Shown: piece after piece, positions 25,601-36,894 of the stretch | Position numbering within the stretch: the stretch's first letter is position 1 | Layout of the letters: each line of letters starts with the position of its first letter | Assembly: GCA_030765045.1 (NCBI GenBank) | Contig: CM060964.1 | Span: 312,401,128-312,465,127 of the forward strand | Direction of reading: 5' to 3' | DNA from: Tenodera sinensis | Taxonomy: Eukaryota > Arthropoda > Insecta > Mantodea > Mantidae | Length of the DNA: 64,000 nt | Made by a program: the position numbers and the translations under genes | The notes under the pieces: generated by a model | The model's database searches: none | The model's input: the letters and a program-made list of their open reading frames with translations, nothing else | Told to the model about the DNA's origin: nothing

Positions 25601-26465
25601 CATTTCAAAACCCGTTTTTATTGGTTTAAATTCTTCATTATTTTGTCATTTTTAAAAGTATCATCGCTATTTAATCGTGGAAATATCATGGAATTCCTAG
25701 AGCAACATACTGCGATCCGGCTTTGAAACATGCGATTATCGATTCAGCTCACTCTGTCTCCCTTGTAGCCACAAGCAAATGTGCCATGAACTATCTATAC
25801 CAAGGTTTAACTCTAGTATAATAAATAATGAGGGGAAAATGTGTAGACAAGCTCATATGAATGTGTACAATTAAGGTCGAAAATCTTCTATATGAGTAAG
25901 GTGCATTTGCACATGAGAAATGTAGAGATGGTTGCCGCGATCAGAAGCGCATCTGAATGTACATCTCACATGAGAATTTGTTGATGTTCAGATACAATTC
26001 AGTCACTTTTCTTGATGTTAGATCATTATTGACGAAGAACAAAGAGAAACAACATTTCAAACAAATGGTACAAGGGGTTGAAAGCACTCTAAGGAAAGCC
26101 AACTATGATTATTATTCAGCATAATTGATGATCACTACTGATTTCTGAATGCCCAGTATGGTGATGGTGCGAACACTACCTACTCGTACACTACCTGGAA
26201 AAGGGCAAAACCATAATGGAGAGGACCACGCGGTTTTGCTGGAAAAGTTGAATTCAGTATCGTTGGTACAAGTGTTCAGTGAAAGGTAACAATATTGAAA
26301 AATAAAACAATATAAAAGAACTAATAAACAAAAGCTGGCTTAAAAATCTTGCGCTTTCTTACACAGTCCGAGAATTTTCCAAATGAACCTCGTATTTTAT
26401 CTTCATTTAACTACTGGGGGTCTACAAACTGAAGAAGAATACAAGTATAATACAATTCTATCATC
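25601..26465. other. unannotated sequence
   Basis: There is no gene. A short GTR-tail-like string lies near 25845-25870. Confidence 0.4.
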
Positions 26466-26466
26466 A

Positions 26467-27159
26467 CGAGGGGTGATCAGAAACTAAGACTATAAGGCTG
26501 ATATTCGGTGAATTTTGTCCATTATAGAGAAATTAGCAATGTGCACTAATGTTAATATATACGGTTGTGCAGAGTTTCAGCCACCTGTTACCTACGGTGC
26601 TTGTTATAGGTAAACACAAATAGCGACTCGTTTGGAAAACTGGCCTCGCGAAGAAATCCACTCAGTTGTTTAATTTCTGTGGCCAAAATTTGTAACTGCG
26701 GGTGAAATTTCCTGGCAGCTGGTAGAAATGTATGCAGATATTGTGGTGTCTGGTCAGTATGTCGCAGAATTATGTCGAAAGTTTGCGGCCGAAAGAGTAA
26801 ACGTCAACACGCAGTTGAAGCAGTTTTGCTGGGACATCATCGATCCCCCTCGCTAACGACTGGACCACTCTCCATGTGACTTTCGCCTTTTTCCACACTT
26901 GAAGGTGCCGACCATTCACTTCAGATGAGGAGGTGAAACACTCCGCAACAATGTGATTGAACATGCAAAGACAGAATTTTTACCAGGACGGAATATTCGG
27001 ATTCATTCCATGAAGCGGCAAGTACCTAAACCGATATGGACATTATGTGGAAAAATAGCCTAATATTATGTCCTATCAGTTGGCTGTATTGCTTGTATGA
27101 AATAAAGCGTAAACGTTTCATTGCAGGCTTTGAAAGCTTAGTTTCTGATCACCCCTCGT
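26467..27159 (+). mobile_element. internally deleted mariner transposon
   Basis: The ends are perfect inverted repeats of 22-23 bp: cgaggggtgatcagaaacta at the left (from 26467) and its exact inverse at the right (ending 27159). A TA follows the right end, and CA, one change from TA, precedes the left. The element is about 690 bp, whereas mariner elements are usually near 1.3 kb. Inside, the N-terminal part of the transposase (WPREEIHSVV from 26641, then AGEISWQLVEMYADIV and YVAELCRKFAAERVNV) runs directly into the C-terminal part (LKQFCWDIIDPP, then SPCDFRLFPHLK at 26868-26903). The catalytic core between them is missing. Such a deletion makes a non-autonomous copy with ends that a matching transposase could still recognise. 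Confidence 0.9.
26638..27020 (+). pseudogene. mariner transposase, N- and C-terminal parts fused
   Basis: The reading frame starts in the helix-turn-helix region (WPREEIHSVV) and, after about 60 codons, jumps to the region around the third catalytic aspartate (SPCDF). The segment that should carry the first two catalytic aspartates (the GDETW and HDNARPH blocks of mariner) is absent. A stop separates IIDPPR from SPCDF. The product, if any, would bind DNA at most and could not cut it. The deletion seems to be one event, since both flanking parts are otherwise readable. The C-terminal end (KRQVPKPIWTLCG) fades out near 27050. Confidence 0.8.
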
Positions 27160-27799
27160 ACTGGCACTGAAGCCCAAATTATTCTAAATAGAGATGATCA
27201 GTGTAGCATACATTACAAACTAAAATTCACTCTTAGCTCAACGTAGAACCGCTGAGCTCTGATCAACAGTTAGATAACGGAGTGACTTAGGATCTCCCGA
27301 AAGTCTATACCCAACTCAAAAATAGTTCTCTAGTTCCAAAATTAGTCTTTGTTAATGATATGTGGGCCTGGAAGCTTTAAACATCGGAAACCAATACCTT
27401 TCTTGCACAAAGAGCCAGAATTACGAGGGTACCCACATTACCCTTCCTTGTTGTATATATGATTCTATTAGTTTTCCAGTGTGCATTCCTTAGCTTTAGA
27501 ATCCGATATAATGCTCCAGCAGTGTACCGATACATTACAAAACCCATATGGGAAACAAGGTCTGGATCTCTGCTTTACACAAATGTACTTGTACCCGTTG
27601 TTTATCAACAAATAGAGAAAACATGACAATGAGTAGTCACAAGAGCCGATAACAAATAAAATAACGAGAGTTCATTAGGGATAGGGTCACGGACATACAA
27701 GTTAGAAAAAGGTAGCACAGCAGAGTAAATGATTTTACAATATAACAGAAAAATTGCTATTTTATCCATTTACAGCTATTCTAGAAGTATAACCACAAA
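27160..27799. other. unannotated sequence
   Basis: Nothing recognisable. Confidence 0.4.
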
Positions 27800-28150
27800 G
27801 CTTATTTTTACTTTATCTATCCCTTAAATATGGTAGAGGAAGAACGATAGTCTATTAAAACTTTCTGCACCAATATATTACCGGAAATAACTTTTTAAGT
27901 ACCTGAACACCAGAAAGCGAGAGAAACGTATTACTAAAACCCAAAAGTAGATAAATGCTAAATTTGAAGTTGAGGTCCAATTTTTCATGGACGCAACATT
28001 GTGATTTTTCCCGAAATTTACCACGACCAAAGTTTCCGTTTGCATGGGAAATGTTTCGTTACCCTTTTTCAAAATTGACTCTAATGATTTTAATTAAAAT
28101 ACTGATATGGATCGCCTGTGAAGCACCTTTCATTCTGGCAACACTAGTAA
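27800..28150 (+). repeat. GTR-family repeat, degraded
   Basis: The strings ttactttatctatc, ggtagaggaagaacgatag, ttaccggaaataac and ctctaatgattttaattaaa follow the family order. The GT array is absent. Confidence 0.55.
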
Positions 28151-28369
28151 AAATGTTTTCTGCTTGCATCGATTAAACAGGCGCCTTTTTGAAGATGTAA
28201 ATAACATTTTCATCTGTTTTAGATCCAATATTACTTGAATAACATGGTAAGTATTCAAGCGGGATAGCTGTGAAGTATGTATGAGTCAGAAGAATTCCCT
28301 GCCTCATTACTCGACTTTTCGACTTCCGTTTATCGCTAAGGACATCACTTATCATGTCACATGCCTGAG

Positions 28370-28410
28370 CCCCCCCCCCCCCCACGCCACCCCGCCCCGC
28401 CCCGCCCCGT
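28370..28410. repeat. C-run and (CGCCC)n short repeat
   Basis: Fourteen C in a row followed by a ccgccccgccccgc repeat. Confidence 0.85.
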
Positions 28411-28702
28411 CGGAAGAATTAAGAATAGGGTTACTTTAAACCTCTCGCGAACAGTTAGTGCACTGCTAAAAACCTTAACAACAAAGATATACCACGTTTC
28501 TTTATGCTCTTTAAGACTACTGAGAATGAGAGGAAACGTTGCTGAGATTATCAGGTTCATATAGTTGTGATCAATCCGATTAGGGAATATCAGAAATTTC
28601 AAGCAATCATGGCTTGTTTGTCGCCAGAAGTTTATTATTCTCGTTTTATCACTTTTAGGTTAACGCGTCTGCACGTTTAACTTTCTACAACCTCATCAAA
28701 AT

Positions 28703-29154
28703 AGTGCACAGAAATATAACTAGGAGTTATTTCCCGGCTGTTATGCCGTGGTCTGCTGAGTTTAACATTAATATGCAGATGTCACAGCTGCGGCGGACAT
28801 CTTCAGTGGCGCGGTCGCGGTCTCCTCGGAGACAGGAGAAATTCAAATGAACCAATCAGGAGAAAACAACACCTTGGGTAAAGCCCACCCCCTACCTCCA
28901 GGTGTCCGCCATCCGGATCAATCAGCGGAGACCACTGGAGGAATAAATACAGCAGCTCAGACAGTCCACAACTGAGACGCCACATTAACTTCTCCGAGGA
29001 GACTACGACCGAGCCACTGAAGATGTCCACCGCAGCTGTGGACGAAACGTCTGGGTACATAAACTCCAGCAGACCACGGCATAACAGCCCGGAAATAACT
29101 CCTAGTTATATTGACTCCGGCCGTAAAAGTCTACGCTCTCTCAGTGCACAGAAA
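28703..29154. mobile_element. foldback element flanked by 12-bp direct repeats
   Basis: The inverted ends at 28713-28830 and about 29000-29112 match closely. They begin tataactaggagttatttcc on the left; the right end in reverse complement reads the same apart from an extra base. Inside, cagctgcggcggacatcttc pairs with cagctgcggtggacatcttc. The direct repeat agtgcacagaaa occurs at 28703-28714, touching the left end, and again at 29143-29154, about 30 bp beyond the right arm. If this is a target-site duplication, the inserted unit is 28715-29142 and includes a 32-bp unpaired right extension. The GC-richer interior carries an 85-codon minus-strand frame (28803-29060), which I take as a by-product of the palindrome. 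Confidence 0.85.
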
Positions 29155-29794
29155 CGTCCACGTGGTGTCTTTTTGAATTTAATTAGTGTTGTAGGCCAGC
29201 ATGCTTCATTTTTCTGCAATGACATCCAATATGAGAGTTCAACTAAAACATACAGCAGTACTTTTTCGTGCTGAAAGTATCATTTGATTTATTTTAGAAT
29301 TACTTATATTTATTAAAATTACTTATTTAAGTTTTTCACTGCTCAAAAATACCTAAAAGCAAAATATACAGCTCGATCTACAGATTATCTCCAAATAAAT
29401 TCAATCGCAAAGCAGTTAGCCATTGTTTTACCTCCTCCACCATCAGGAAAAGCAGGAACTTATTTAATTACATTTTGTGGATGTGAATAAGTAAGGTGGA
29501 TAAACTGTAGACTAACAATAAGAACAATATTTGAGCCAAGCATTCAGATATAGTTACTGTGATTATTGATTGCGATGCACAACCGCTGTCCCAGTAGTTC
29601 TCCAAATTGCGTCATATGGAGCTTACCTGAAAAGAGAAAACACGTATAAGCCACGCATAGTAATTTTTATTGCCTTTATTTATTGTTTTACAAACATTAT
29701 TTAACATATGCCAGTTCATGAAAGTAGAGAAAAAGTTTGCGCTTAGAAAACCATTACTTAGTATTATGACCAAAAGAAACTATTACTTTTTATA
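29155..29794. other. unannotated sequence
   Basis: Nothing recognisable. Confidence 0.4.
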
Positions 29795-29968
29795 TTCTCT
29801 ACTACGTATAGTAAAGTAGAGGAAGTATTGTATTCCACCCAAAAATTCGATGTCGAGCTTTCATCGGAAATATATGTTTTGAGGCCTCCTGAATCCAAAA
29901 AAGTATATTTTTAGAAAAAGGTCCGTGTGTGTTTGTCGCTCTCTCTCCCTCTCTCTCTCTCTCTCTGC

Positions 29969-30043
<75 letters not shown>

Positions 30044-30730
30044 TGTCTGTGGACAGCATAATTCAAAAACCAAAAGTCACTTAAGAACCAAAGTTGGTAT
30101 TTAATTTTAATGTCTTTCAAGGATACGACACGAAGATTTTGAAGAAAATTGCTTCACCCTAAACTACATTGTAAACTTTTCGAAAATTTCTATTTTATTG
30201 GAAATTGTTCTAACCATTTTGATTAAAATGCCATACATTTGAGATATTTTTATGACAAACGAAATGTGTATCTTGAATTCCTGGATATAGCCTCTGCAGT
30301 CGTATTTACTCTGGATGACTTTTGCATAACTGGCAAACCATAAAAGATAGACCAAACCTTAGTATAGAACAAATGTAGATCTTGTTAACATACGCAAACT
30401 AGGCTTTTTTTTTTTTCTTCTTTTTTTAGAGTGAACCATTTCGGAGATATGCCTTGTTATTGGTGTGAGTTTTGGACAACTTATTCTTCTGTCAAATATA
30501 GCATCGTTATTCATTTCTTACATGTTAATCGTGCAAAGAGAACGGAATCTCAAAGCTTTAAAAGATTTTACTATCCCTCCAAGCCTACTCATATTCCCCT
30601 TGCTCCTACAAGGAAATAAGAAAACGAAGAAGAAATAAGACAATTTCTGCGAATGTTTATCTCAACTAACACAAAACAACATATAGGAATAAGAGTTTGC
30701 AAGAACGGTTAGTACAAGAGTAGAGAAATG
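29795..30730 (+). repeat. GTR-family repeat, complete copy
   Basis: This copy shows every part of the family in order. The head runs ctctactacgtatagtaaag, then tattgtattccacccaaaaa, then tcatcggaaatatatgtttt. A composite CT/GC/GT array follows (29938-30050), then the body (aaagtcacttaagaacc, gaagattttgaagaaaattg, attttgattaaaatgcc, actggcaaaccataaaag), then a T-rich link and the second body block (gtgaaccatttcggagatat). The tail is aataagagtttgcaagaacg, then gtacaagagtagagaaat. No continuous frame is shared between copies. The function is unknown. Confidence 0.9.
29938..30050. repeat. compound (CT)n(GC)n(GT)n microsatellite
   Basis: The order is CT-rich (about 29938-29965), GC (about 29967-29982) and GT (29983-30041), followed by a gtctgtctg end. 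It sits at the microsatellite position of the GTR family. Confidence 0.95.
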
Positions 30731-31124
30731 CGCACAGAAATGCTCCATGCGCATTAAATGTTTTGCCATCGTAATAGAATTTTTCCAGCATGTGCTCCAT
30801 TTAAGTGATTTCAAAATCTGCAGATTCATTTAGCTTTAAAATATTAAATACACAATAAAGTTGAAAAATATTTTCAATGCCCATCGAAGCTAATAAATTA
30901 TTTATTTTAAAAGTAATTATTTTTTTCTGCCTACCAGAGATTGGTGGTGTTTGATGGGCAATTAGAATTTATAAAATAATAAAGCTGTTCTGGTTTTTAG
31001 TTTCTGATGCGCATGGTGTATTTTGAATAGTCTTGCATTGTGAATATATTGAATAATTAAATCCCTCAAAACTACAATTTTGCTGGAACTTTTTGTAGTA
31101 GTTTATAACATAAAATTAAGGACT
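30731..31124. other. unannotated sequence
   Basis: AT-rich, nothing recognised. Confidence 0.4.
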
Positions 31125-31285
31125 TCCACGCGTCTCTGGTGGGCCTGTCTCGATGCGGGTCTGGTAGCACCCCTTCGGTTCCCTCATTCATCCCTGCCTC
31201 CTGATGGGTGGTAGCCACAATAGATCTGTGTAGGTCGCAGTGAGTGAGGTGTCCCCCTTTGTCCCTGTACCCTTTACCTTTACCC
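31125..31285 (+). repeat. dispersed repeat family F, partial
   Basis: The strings ggacttccacgcgtctctgg, gtagccacaatagatctgtg and gtgaggtgtcccccttt match, in the same order, the reverse complement of 50870-51140. This is a two-copy family within the window. No tRNA-like head is seen. Confidence 0.7.
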
Positions 31286-32824
31286 TTATAACATAATTAC
31301 CCTTAAGTATTAGGTTCACACCCATAAAATATAGACAATTCAAATTTCAGTACCACGGCCCCTTAAACGTGTTATAGGGGTAATGTATGGTTGTTAATGA
31401 CTTAGTCCCAGAAAAACAAATTCAGCCATTTACGAAGTGCACTTAAAATAATTAATTTGAGTTTAAAGCAGCATTTGGTAGTCAGTCATACTAATTTTCC
31501 ATCGATTACACGATTTGCGGGAGTAGAGAGCTATGTTCCATTATAAATCCAGTATTACACAAGAATAGTGCTTTTAATGTGCTGGACATAATGTTCTAAT
31601 AGTTGCTAGTACAATTTAGGGTATTTACATTTTTCAATGAGCGCCTCGCTTTGATGTGGTCAATATCACTGGCATTTTACAACTAAAGAATAGTGCTATA
31701 CATCAAAGAAATCATCCAAATAAAAGAGTAGTAATTGAAAATGGCCTTGCTTTGGTTACGCGTGAAAAAGATTCCGGGTGCTGTTGTTTTATAAATTTTT
31801 TGACACGTGGGATTACAATTTTGTTTTTAATTAACAAGAGCTGTGTAAGTGCTTGTTTTTTTGGCAGAGCACCCTTGCTTTGTAGGTACGATGTTATCAT
31901 AGAGATTAAAGCTGCTTTCAAATTTGTTGATGATTTCAAAGAAACACAGCAGTGTCGCGTGATATATGTTTGGAGATTAAAAATGACTGATATTTGCTAA
32001 TGGTCTGTTTGTGAGAGCATTTTATTCAACTTTGTTCTATTATATGCATGGGGTGGTAAATGTATTCTTTACTTGCCATGCAATTCATTTAAAAGTTTGT
32101 TCATCAAGGGAGGGGGTAATATAAGCACATATGTACACAACAAAGCCGAATCACCTCCCGGGAGTGAACAGATGTAAATCTCTGATGATGGTTAGCGTCA
32201 TATGAGGGTCATGTAGAAGCTTCACACACAAAATGAGTGCAATATAAAGCTTCTGGGCTGTCTACAGAATAAGTGCAACAGTTCTCTTGCTTTCATAAAT
32301 ACTGTCACTTTGCACTAGTCATATTTTTATCGTCCTTTCTCTTGTCGAAGTTAAGAGTCGGCATCAGTGCATTACAGAAGCCTTTCCATTTTTAACTACG
32401 GTGTTCTGTTCCTGAAGACCTAGAAATGTTCATAAACGCACGATAATAAGCGTTCTCGGAAGCTGTTGGCCGGTAACTTCCTATTCTCTTTGGTTACGTT
32501 TGACTGGATGATCAGCGATGATCAACCAAGACTTTGAGTGAGAAGTACCTTAAAACTGCCTTCTTGGTGGTCATCTTGGCATGTGCAGTCTTCTGTTCTT
32601 TACATTATTTTCCTAGCACAAATCTATAGGTACGTGTAATTTAATGTTTATCTCATTTTATATAGTATGCTTCTCTGAATTATATTATCCACTAAGTATT
32701 TTTGCTTAGGAATGATTTCAATATAAACAACATGGGTTTAGTTACATAAAACTATTATAAACTGATTCAAATGCTTACACTGGAATGCAATGCCTTCTTT
32801 GCCTTGAGAAAAGCATAAGTATTT
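31286..32824. other. unannotated sequence
   Basis: There is no gene. A 114-codon open frame (31656-32000, plus, no ATG at its left end) has an overlapping open frame on the other strand and no recognisable motif. Confidence 0.4.
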
Positions 32825-33030
32825 GTAAATTCAAACCAACAACAGGAAATATCTCGGAAATGGTTACCTCCATAAAAAGCTTATTTGATATATTTATGTG
32901 CTTTATATTTAAGTAACGTTTCGCTTTTTAGTTATGTCACTCACACACAGACCTTTCTCTAAAATTCGTTTTCATGGATTCAAAATATATTTTCAGTGAG
33001 AATTCGATATCGAATGTGTATGTAATAGAG
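32825..33030 (-). repeat. GTR-family repeat, internally deleted
   Basis: The body block (gaaatatctcggaaatggtt) runs directly into the array position (actcacacacagacctttct) and the head (aaatatattttcagtgagaa, then attcgatatcgaatg). Most of the body is missing. Confidence 0.65.
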
Positions 33031-34814
33031 AAATTTAAAAAAGGGAAGAAGGAATGAAAGACAGAAGAAAATGAAGTGAAGGGGAACTCATGAAAACAAC
33101 TGTAAAATATTTGTCCGTTGCCTTTAGGAATTTCTAATCACGTCAAATATTGTAGCAAACATCATTGTTTGAATTTAATGCCATTTTAAATGTATCAATT
33201 ACATTATATTATGAGTCTATGACACGGTACAATAATACGAGTTATTTTATTTTATCAGCTAATCTACTTTGTAATTCGCCTTTTAAGGAATAGGTGTTTA
33301 GACACTCAACATTTGTAGTTAACTTTTACATTTAAGGTACAATCAAAATATTTTGTACCGTCTGTTGATATAATTGTACAGGTTATGCTGAAGTACATAG
33401 AAAGACTGCATATTACACTGATATTTGATATACGTGTAGTACATTCAAATTATATACTTAGAACATTGAACCACCCATTAAATGTTATTGTTTTCCAAAT
33501 CGTAGGATACATATTTTAAAGTGGTGTAAGACCTACTTTGTTATCTTTCATGTAAAATCATATCCAATTTAGAAATATTGCAGGGAGAAAAAATTCAAAA
33601 GTGCCCTGTTTTGCTTTTTAACATCAGTTCCTACTTATGCTTTTCTTTCATTTTTGAGCAAGGTGTTTTGTATCTCCATTGCTTCCAAGAAATTTTGGAT
33701 CATTTGAAATTGGTTTTCTACACATCTCAGAAGCACTAAATTTCAAGATTTAGATGACTTTCTTTTCTCCACAGATGATATGAAAGAGTAAGGGAGAAGT
33801 ATAACGTTATCTAAAGCAATGTGAAGAAAAATAAAATTAGAGAAAGATAACCCCTACGCTCCTTAAATAGCCTAAAGGTAAGGCGGTGGTGACGTGCTTG
33901 TGATCCCTTACTGCGATTGGCCGTTGGAAAATAAGACACGCCCGCATTTTAAGACTTTAGTTTGTGCTTTATCTCTCTTTAAGAACGAGTTCTTGGAATC
34001 GGCAAGGGTTAAACCGAACAGCATTCATAATACCTGCTTTGGTAAAAAATCTACAAATAAGGGAAGGGTATCACACCCTGGGGATATTTCCTGTAATTTC
34101 TTAAACATTTGAAAGTTAGTAAGGAGATTTGTCGCCGCAAGCAATTTGTTTTCCATGAAACATTCCGGTAATCGAATTACAGTCTTCTTTATTATTTCCT
34201 TTTTCTTTCGGATACATGAAGAACAGCTTTATTTGTGGAAAAACTTAGAAGCAACTTTCTGTAATGTATGCTGAAAATTAAGACTGTCTAATTAGATGTA
34301 AATTCATGAGGTAAGGAAATACATTTTAATGTATATAAAATAAAGAAACTAAAAGCAACAAACTATACCAGTATGCTTCAAGGCGAGCATGTTTAACATT
34401 CAAAGCTGTGATTATCTAATGCTTTTTTGGTTAACAAACTAATCACCACTGACAGTACTAGTGGTGATGTATTTAATTTTAATATATTGAAATAAAATGT
34501 TTTAGCAAATTGTAGGGAACAGACAGAATAACATAATAAACAAGATATAAATTTGAAATGACTGTCTAATTTACTACATTTTATTCGAAAATGTCCATAA
34601 TATATCCAATTTGTGAATTTGAACGTTTGTAATACTTAGTAATTTCTGTGTCTATAGATAGAATAACCCGTATAGTCATTTCATGCTTATAACAATTATT
34701 TTACAAATGTAAAGTATGTCATCTCCAAATATGTTATAGATTGTGTAGATAAATGCGTTTTATTTGGTTAAATCCTCTTTGTATTCATGTATAAATGACC
34801 TGACCAAAAATAAT
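33031..34814. other. unannotated sequence
   Basis: AT-rich DNA without a recognisable gene, repeat or RNA. Confidence 0.4.
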
Positions 34815-34945
34815 TAAGGCTGTGGTTTGCACTCTGAAAAATGAGGGTTCAAATTCCAAGCTGATTTGGTCTTTTTCCTTCGTTTCAGTCAGTCACCAGA
34901 TAAATACCAGATTTGACACCCACGTCACGCACATGGAATAAAACA
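34815..34945 (+). mobile_element. tRNA-derived SINE remnant (family S)
   Basis: A degenerate head (aaggctgtggtttgcactct) is followed by a B-box-like gggttcaaattcc and the body gctgatttggtctttttcct, as in the copies at 11795 and 36110. Confidence 0.6.
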
Positions 34946-35087
34946 CACTTAAAATAAAGGAAGGGGGCGACTACAAAAATAAGATCGTGTGCCAATTATT
35001 AACCAAGTGATTGCAATAGAAGGCGACAGGGCAAAAATACGCAAAAATAGGTGTATCAGATTGAGATCACCTTCGGGGTTGAGATGA

Positions 35088-35153
35088 CAACAACAATAAC
35101 AACAATAACAATAACAATAACAACAATAACAATAACAACAACAATAATAATAA
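35088..35153. repeat. (AACAAT)n microsatellite
   Basis: An array of AAC and AAT triplets, mostly as aacaat and aataac units. It directly abuts the 3' side of a minus-strand SINE A copy and may be that element's tail. Confidence 0.9.
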
Positions 35154-35156
35154 CGA

Positions 35157-35275
35157 GGGACCTAACGAGGCTGAGTGCACCCCGTGCCAGACCTGCCAGA
35201 GGGGGTAAAATCCCCATGCTGGTGCAGGGGTTCAGCAAGCATGCTACCAATTGCGCTACGGAGGCGGTCCTTCAA
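35157..35275 (-). mobile_element. SINE family A, tRNA-like head
   Basis: In reverse complement it begins cctccgtagcgcaattggta, a clear A box, with the body ending ctcagcctcgttaggtccct. It shares ctgagtgcacc and related strings with the copy at 14735. Confidence 0.7.
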
Positions 35276-35289
35276 TATATATCAGACTC

Positions 35290-35470
35290 CATATTGCCCG
35301 CACGGTAGCGTGATGGTTAGCGTGTCTGCCTCACGTTCAAGAGGTCGCTTAGGGTAGGTTATCCGGGTAAGGTTTTTTCCGAGGTTTTCCCTACCCTGAG
35401 AAGACGAATGTCGGGTAACTTAAAGCTCCATGGACCTCATTTCACCCATTTCATTTCATTTCATTCATTC
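35290..35470 (+). mobile_element. tRNA-derived SINE (family B)
   Basis: The A box is in cacggtagcgtgatggttag; it is followed by tgtctgcctcacgttcaaga. The conserved body ggttttttccgaggttttcc and gaatgtcgggtaactt comes next, and a (atttc)n tail ends it at about 35465. The body is a type widely seen in insect SINEs. The copy lacks a good B box because the middle (gaggtcgcttagggtagg) is altered. Confidence 0.75.
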
Positions 35471-35554
35471 GTCCGATATGACACAACGTTGGAGGACGTT
35501 AATTTAAAAAAATAAAAGACTCCATATTGTTTTCAACTGAAAATTTAAAACCCT

Positions 35555-35775
35555 TCAGTTTTACTTCCTCTTCTACGGAGGAATATAAGTGGGAGAAGTA
35601 TTGCGTTCCATCCAGAATATTTTTTCTTTTTCACAATCATTTTTACTTTCTCTACTACGTATTGTAAGTGGGGGAAGTACTGTATTCGACCCAAAAATTC
35701 GATGTGGAGATTTAACCTAAAATATGTTTCGAGATCCTTGAATAAAAAAAAAATCGCTTTCAGAAAAAGGTTTGC

Positions 35776-35806
<31 letters not shown>

Positions 35807-35825
35807 TGTGGGCGGGGGGGGGGTG
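35555..35825 (+). repeat. GTR-family heads, two in tandem, truncated
   Basis: A first head fragment (about 35560-35625: gaagtattgcgttccatcca) is followed by a second full head (from 35640: tttactttctctactacgta). That head runs into a CG/GT array (35774-35810) and ends in a G run (to about 35822). No body follows, so this is a 3'-truncated copy that stops at the microsatellite. Confidence 0.8.
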
Positions 35826-36105
35826 GTGCTGTAATAGTGAATAATATGTCGAATCGAAGTGAAGAGTTTAAATGAATGGTAATTTCACGAAATACTGTAG
35901 ACTGTGTTACACCAGTAAAAGAGAAACGTTTATTTGTGTTAAAGTTTTAGAACAGAATAAGGCGAAAAAAGTAATTGGACTGCACTTGTCATTTTGTCAC
36001 AACATGTACCGCAAATGTTGCACATCAATGTCCAGCCCACCGGGCTCTTCAGTCTCTATAGGAAAGGAATGAAATGAGAGTAAACGGGAGTCACAGGAAA
36101 AGTCA
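35826..36105. other. unannotated sequence
   Basis: Nothing recognisable. Confidence 0.4.
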
Positions 36106-36109
36106 CTGT

Positions 36110-36235
36110 AATATGCAATTCACTCCATGCGACCGGGAAAAACCACAAAGAAATTCCAATGAGAATTGAACTCGGGACTTTCTGAATGCGACCTTAGACA
36201 TTACCGCCTAAGCCCTTCCGTTCGAATTTAAAATC
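36110..36235 (-). mobile_element. tRNA-derived SINE (family S)
   Basis: In reverse complement it reads gggcttaggcggtaatgtct, then the B box gagttcaattctc, then attggaatttctttgtggtt. This is the same arrangement as the copy at 57870. Confidence 0.65.
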
Positions 36236-36841
36236 GGTTGCCCTAATTTCGAAAGTTAAATATGTAATTCGTTTTACTTTATTCTCGAATCAACATATTC
36301 CTAAAGTAATGTACTGTAGTAACTGGAATTGCAGTGCCATCAAAATCTGGGGTGAGGGGAAGTGGTGCTGAGAAACCATCTGATGCATGTTGAAGTTAAA
36401 CAACGGAAAAAAGTAAATAACTTCTCACTTCTGAAATATATTCCTGAACTATCATTATTGTAAATAAAATATAATCATCAGGCAGTGAAATTCTTAAACA
36501 ATTGGCTTTAAGTTATCTATACTCAAACCTTTGCATTAGAAAGAATGCAAAAGAAGAGAGGTCAAAGGTCAGAGACAGGCAGTTCACAAGCTGTCTGCAA
36601 GCACCAAGACTGTACGAGGTATAGGTCTGGTGTGAATTCACCATGTCCTTGCCTGCTGCCAGCTAAGCTACATTTCCTTCCGTTCCCGCTTTAGTGCTTA
36701 GAAATTCCTATGGCTAATAATATTTTAAAGTATGACTCAGGCCATACCATTAAGATTCGTATCGGACTTTTGGTTCACTTCATTTACAGATTATATTGAA
36801 GCAAATAAGGGATAGTACTTGAAGAATTAGGACATTACTTC

Positions 36842-36843
<2 letters not shown>
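36236..36843. other. unannotated sequence with one nuclear-receptor-like site
   Basis: There is no gene. A perfect direct repeat of AGGTCA with one base between copies lies at 36559-36571. Confidence 0.45.
36559..36571 (+). promoter_or_regulatory. candidate DR1 nuclear-receptor site
   Basis: The sequence is AGGTCA-A-AGGTCA, the ideal DR1 element bound by HNF4/RXR(USP)-type receptors. No promoter is recognised nearby. A 12-base exact match is not expected often in 64 kb but can occur by chance. Confidence 0.35.

Positions 36844-36892
<49 letters not shown>
36844..36892. repeat. (AT)n microsatellite
   Basis: A pure AT array of about 49 bp. Confidence 0.95.

Positions 36893-36894
<2 letters not shown>

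Noticed and set aside
28803..29060. Minus-strand frame of 85 codons as a gene
   Set aside because: It lies entirely within the palindromic foldback element, where GC-rich arms keep both strands open.
35088..35153. Pure triplet array as a coding Asn/Thr repeat
   Set aside because: It abuts a SINE as a tail-like array and has no reading frame context.
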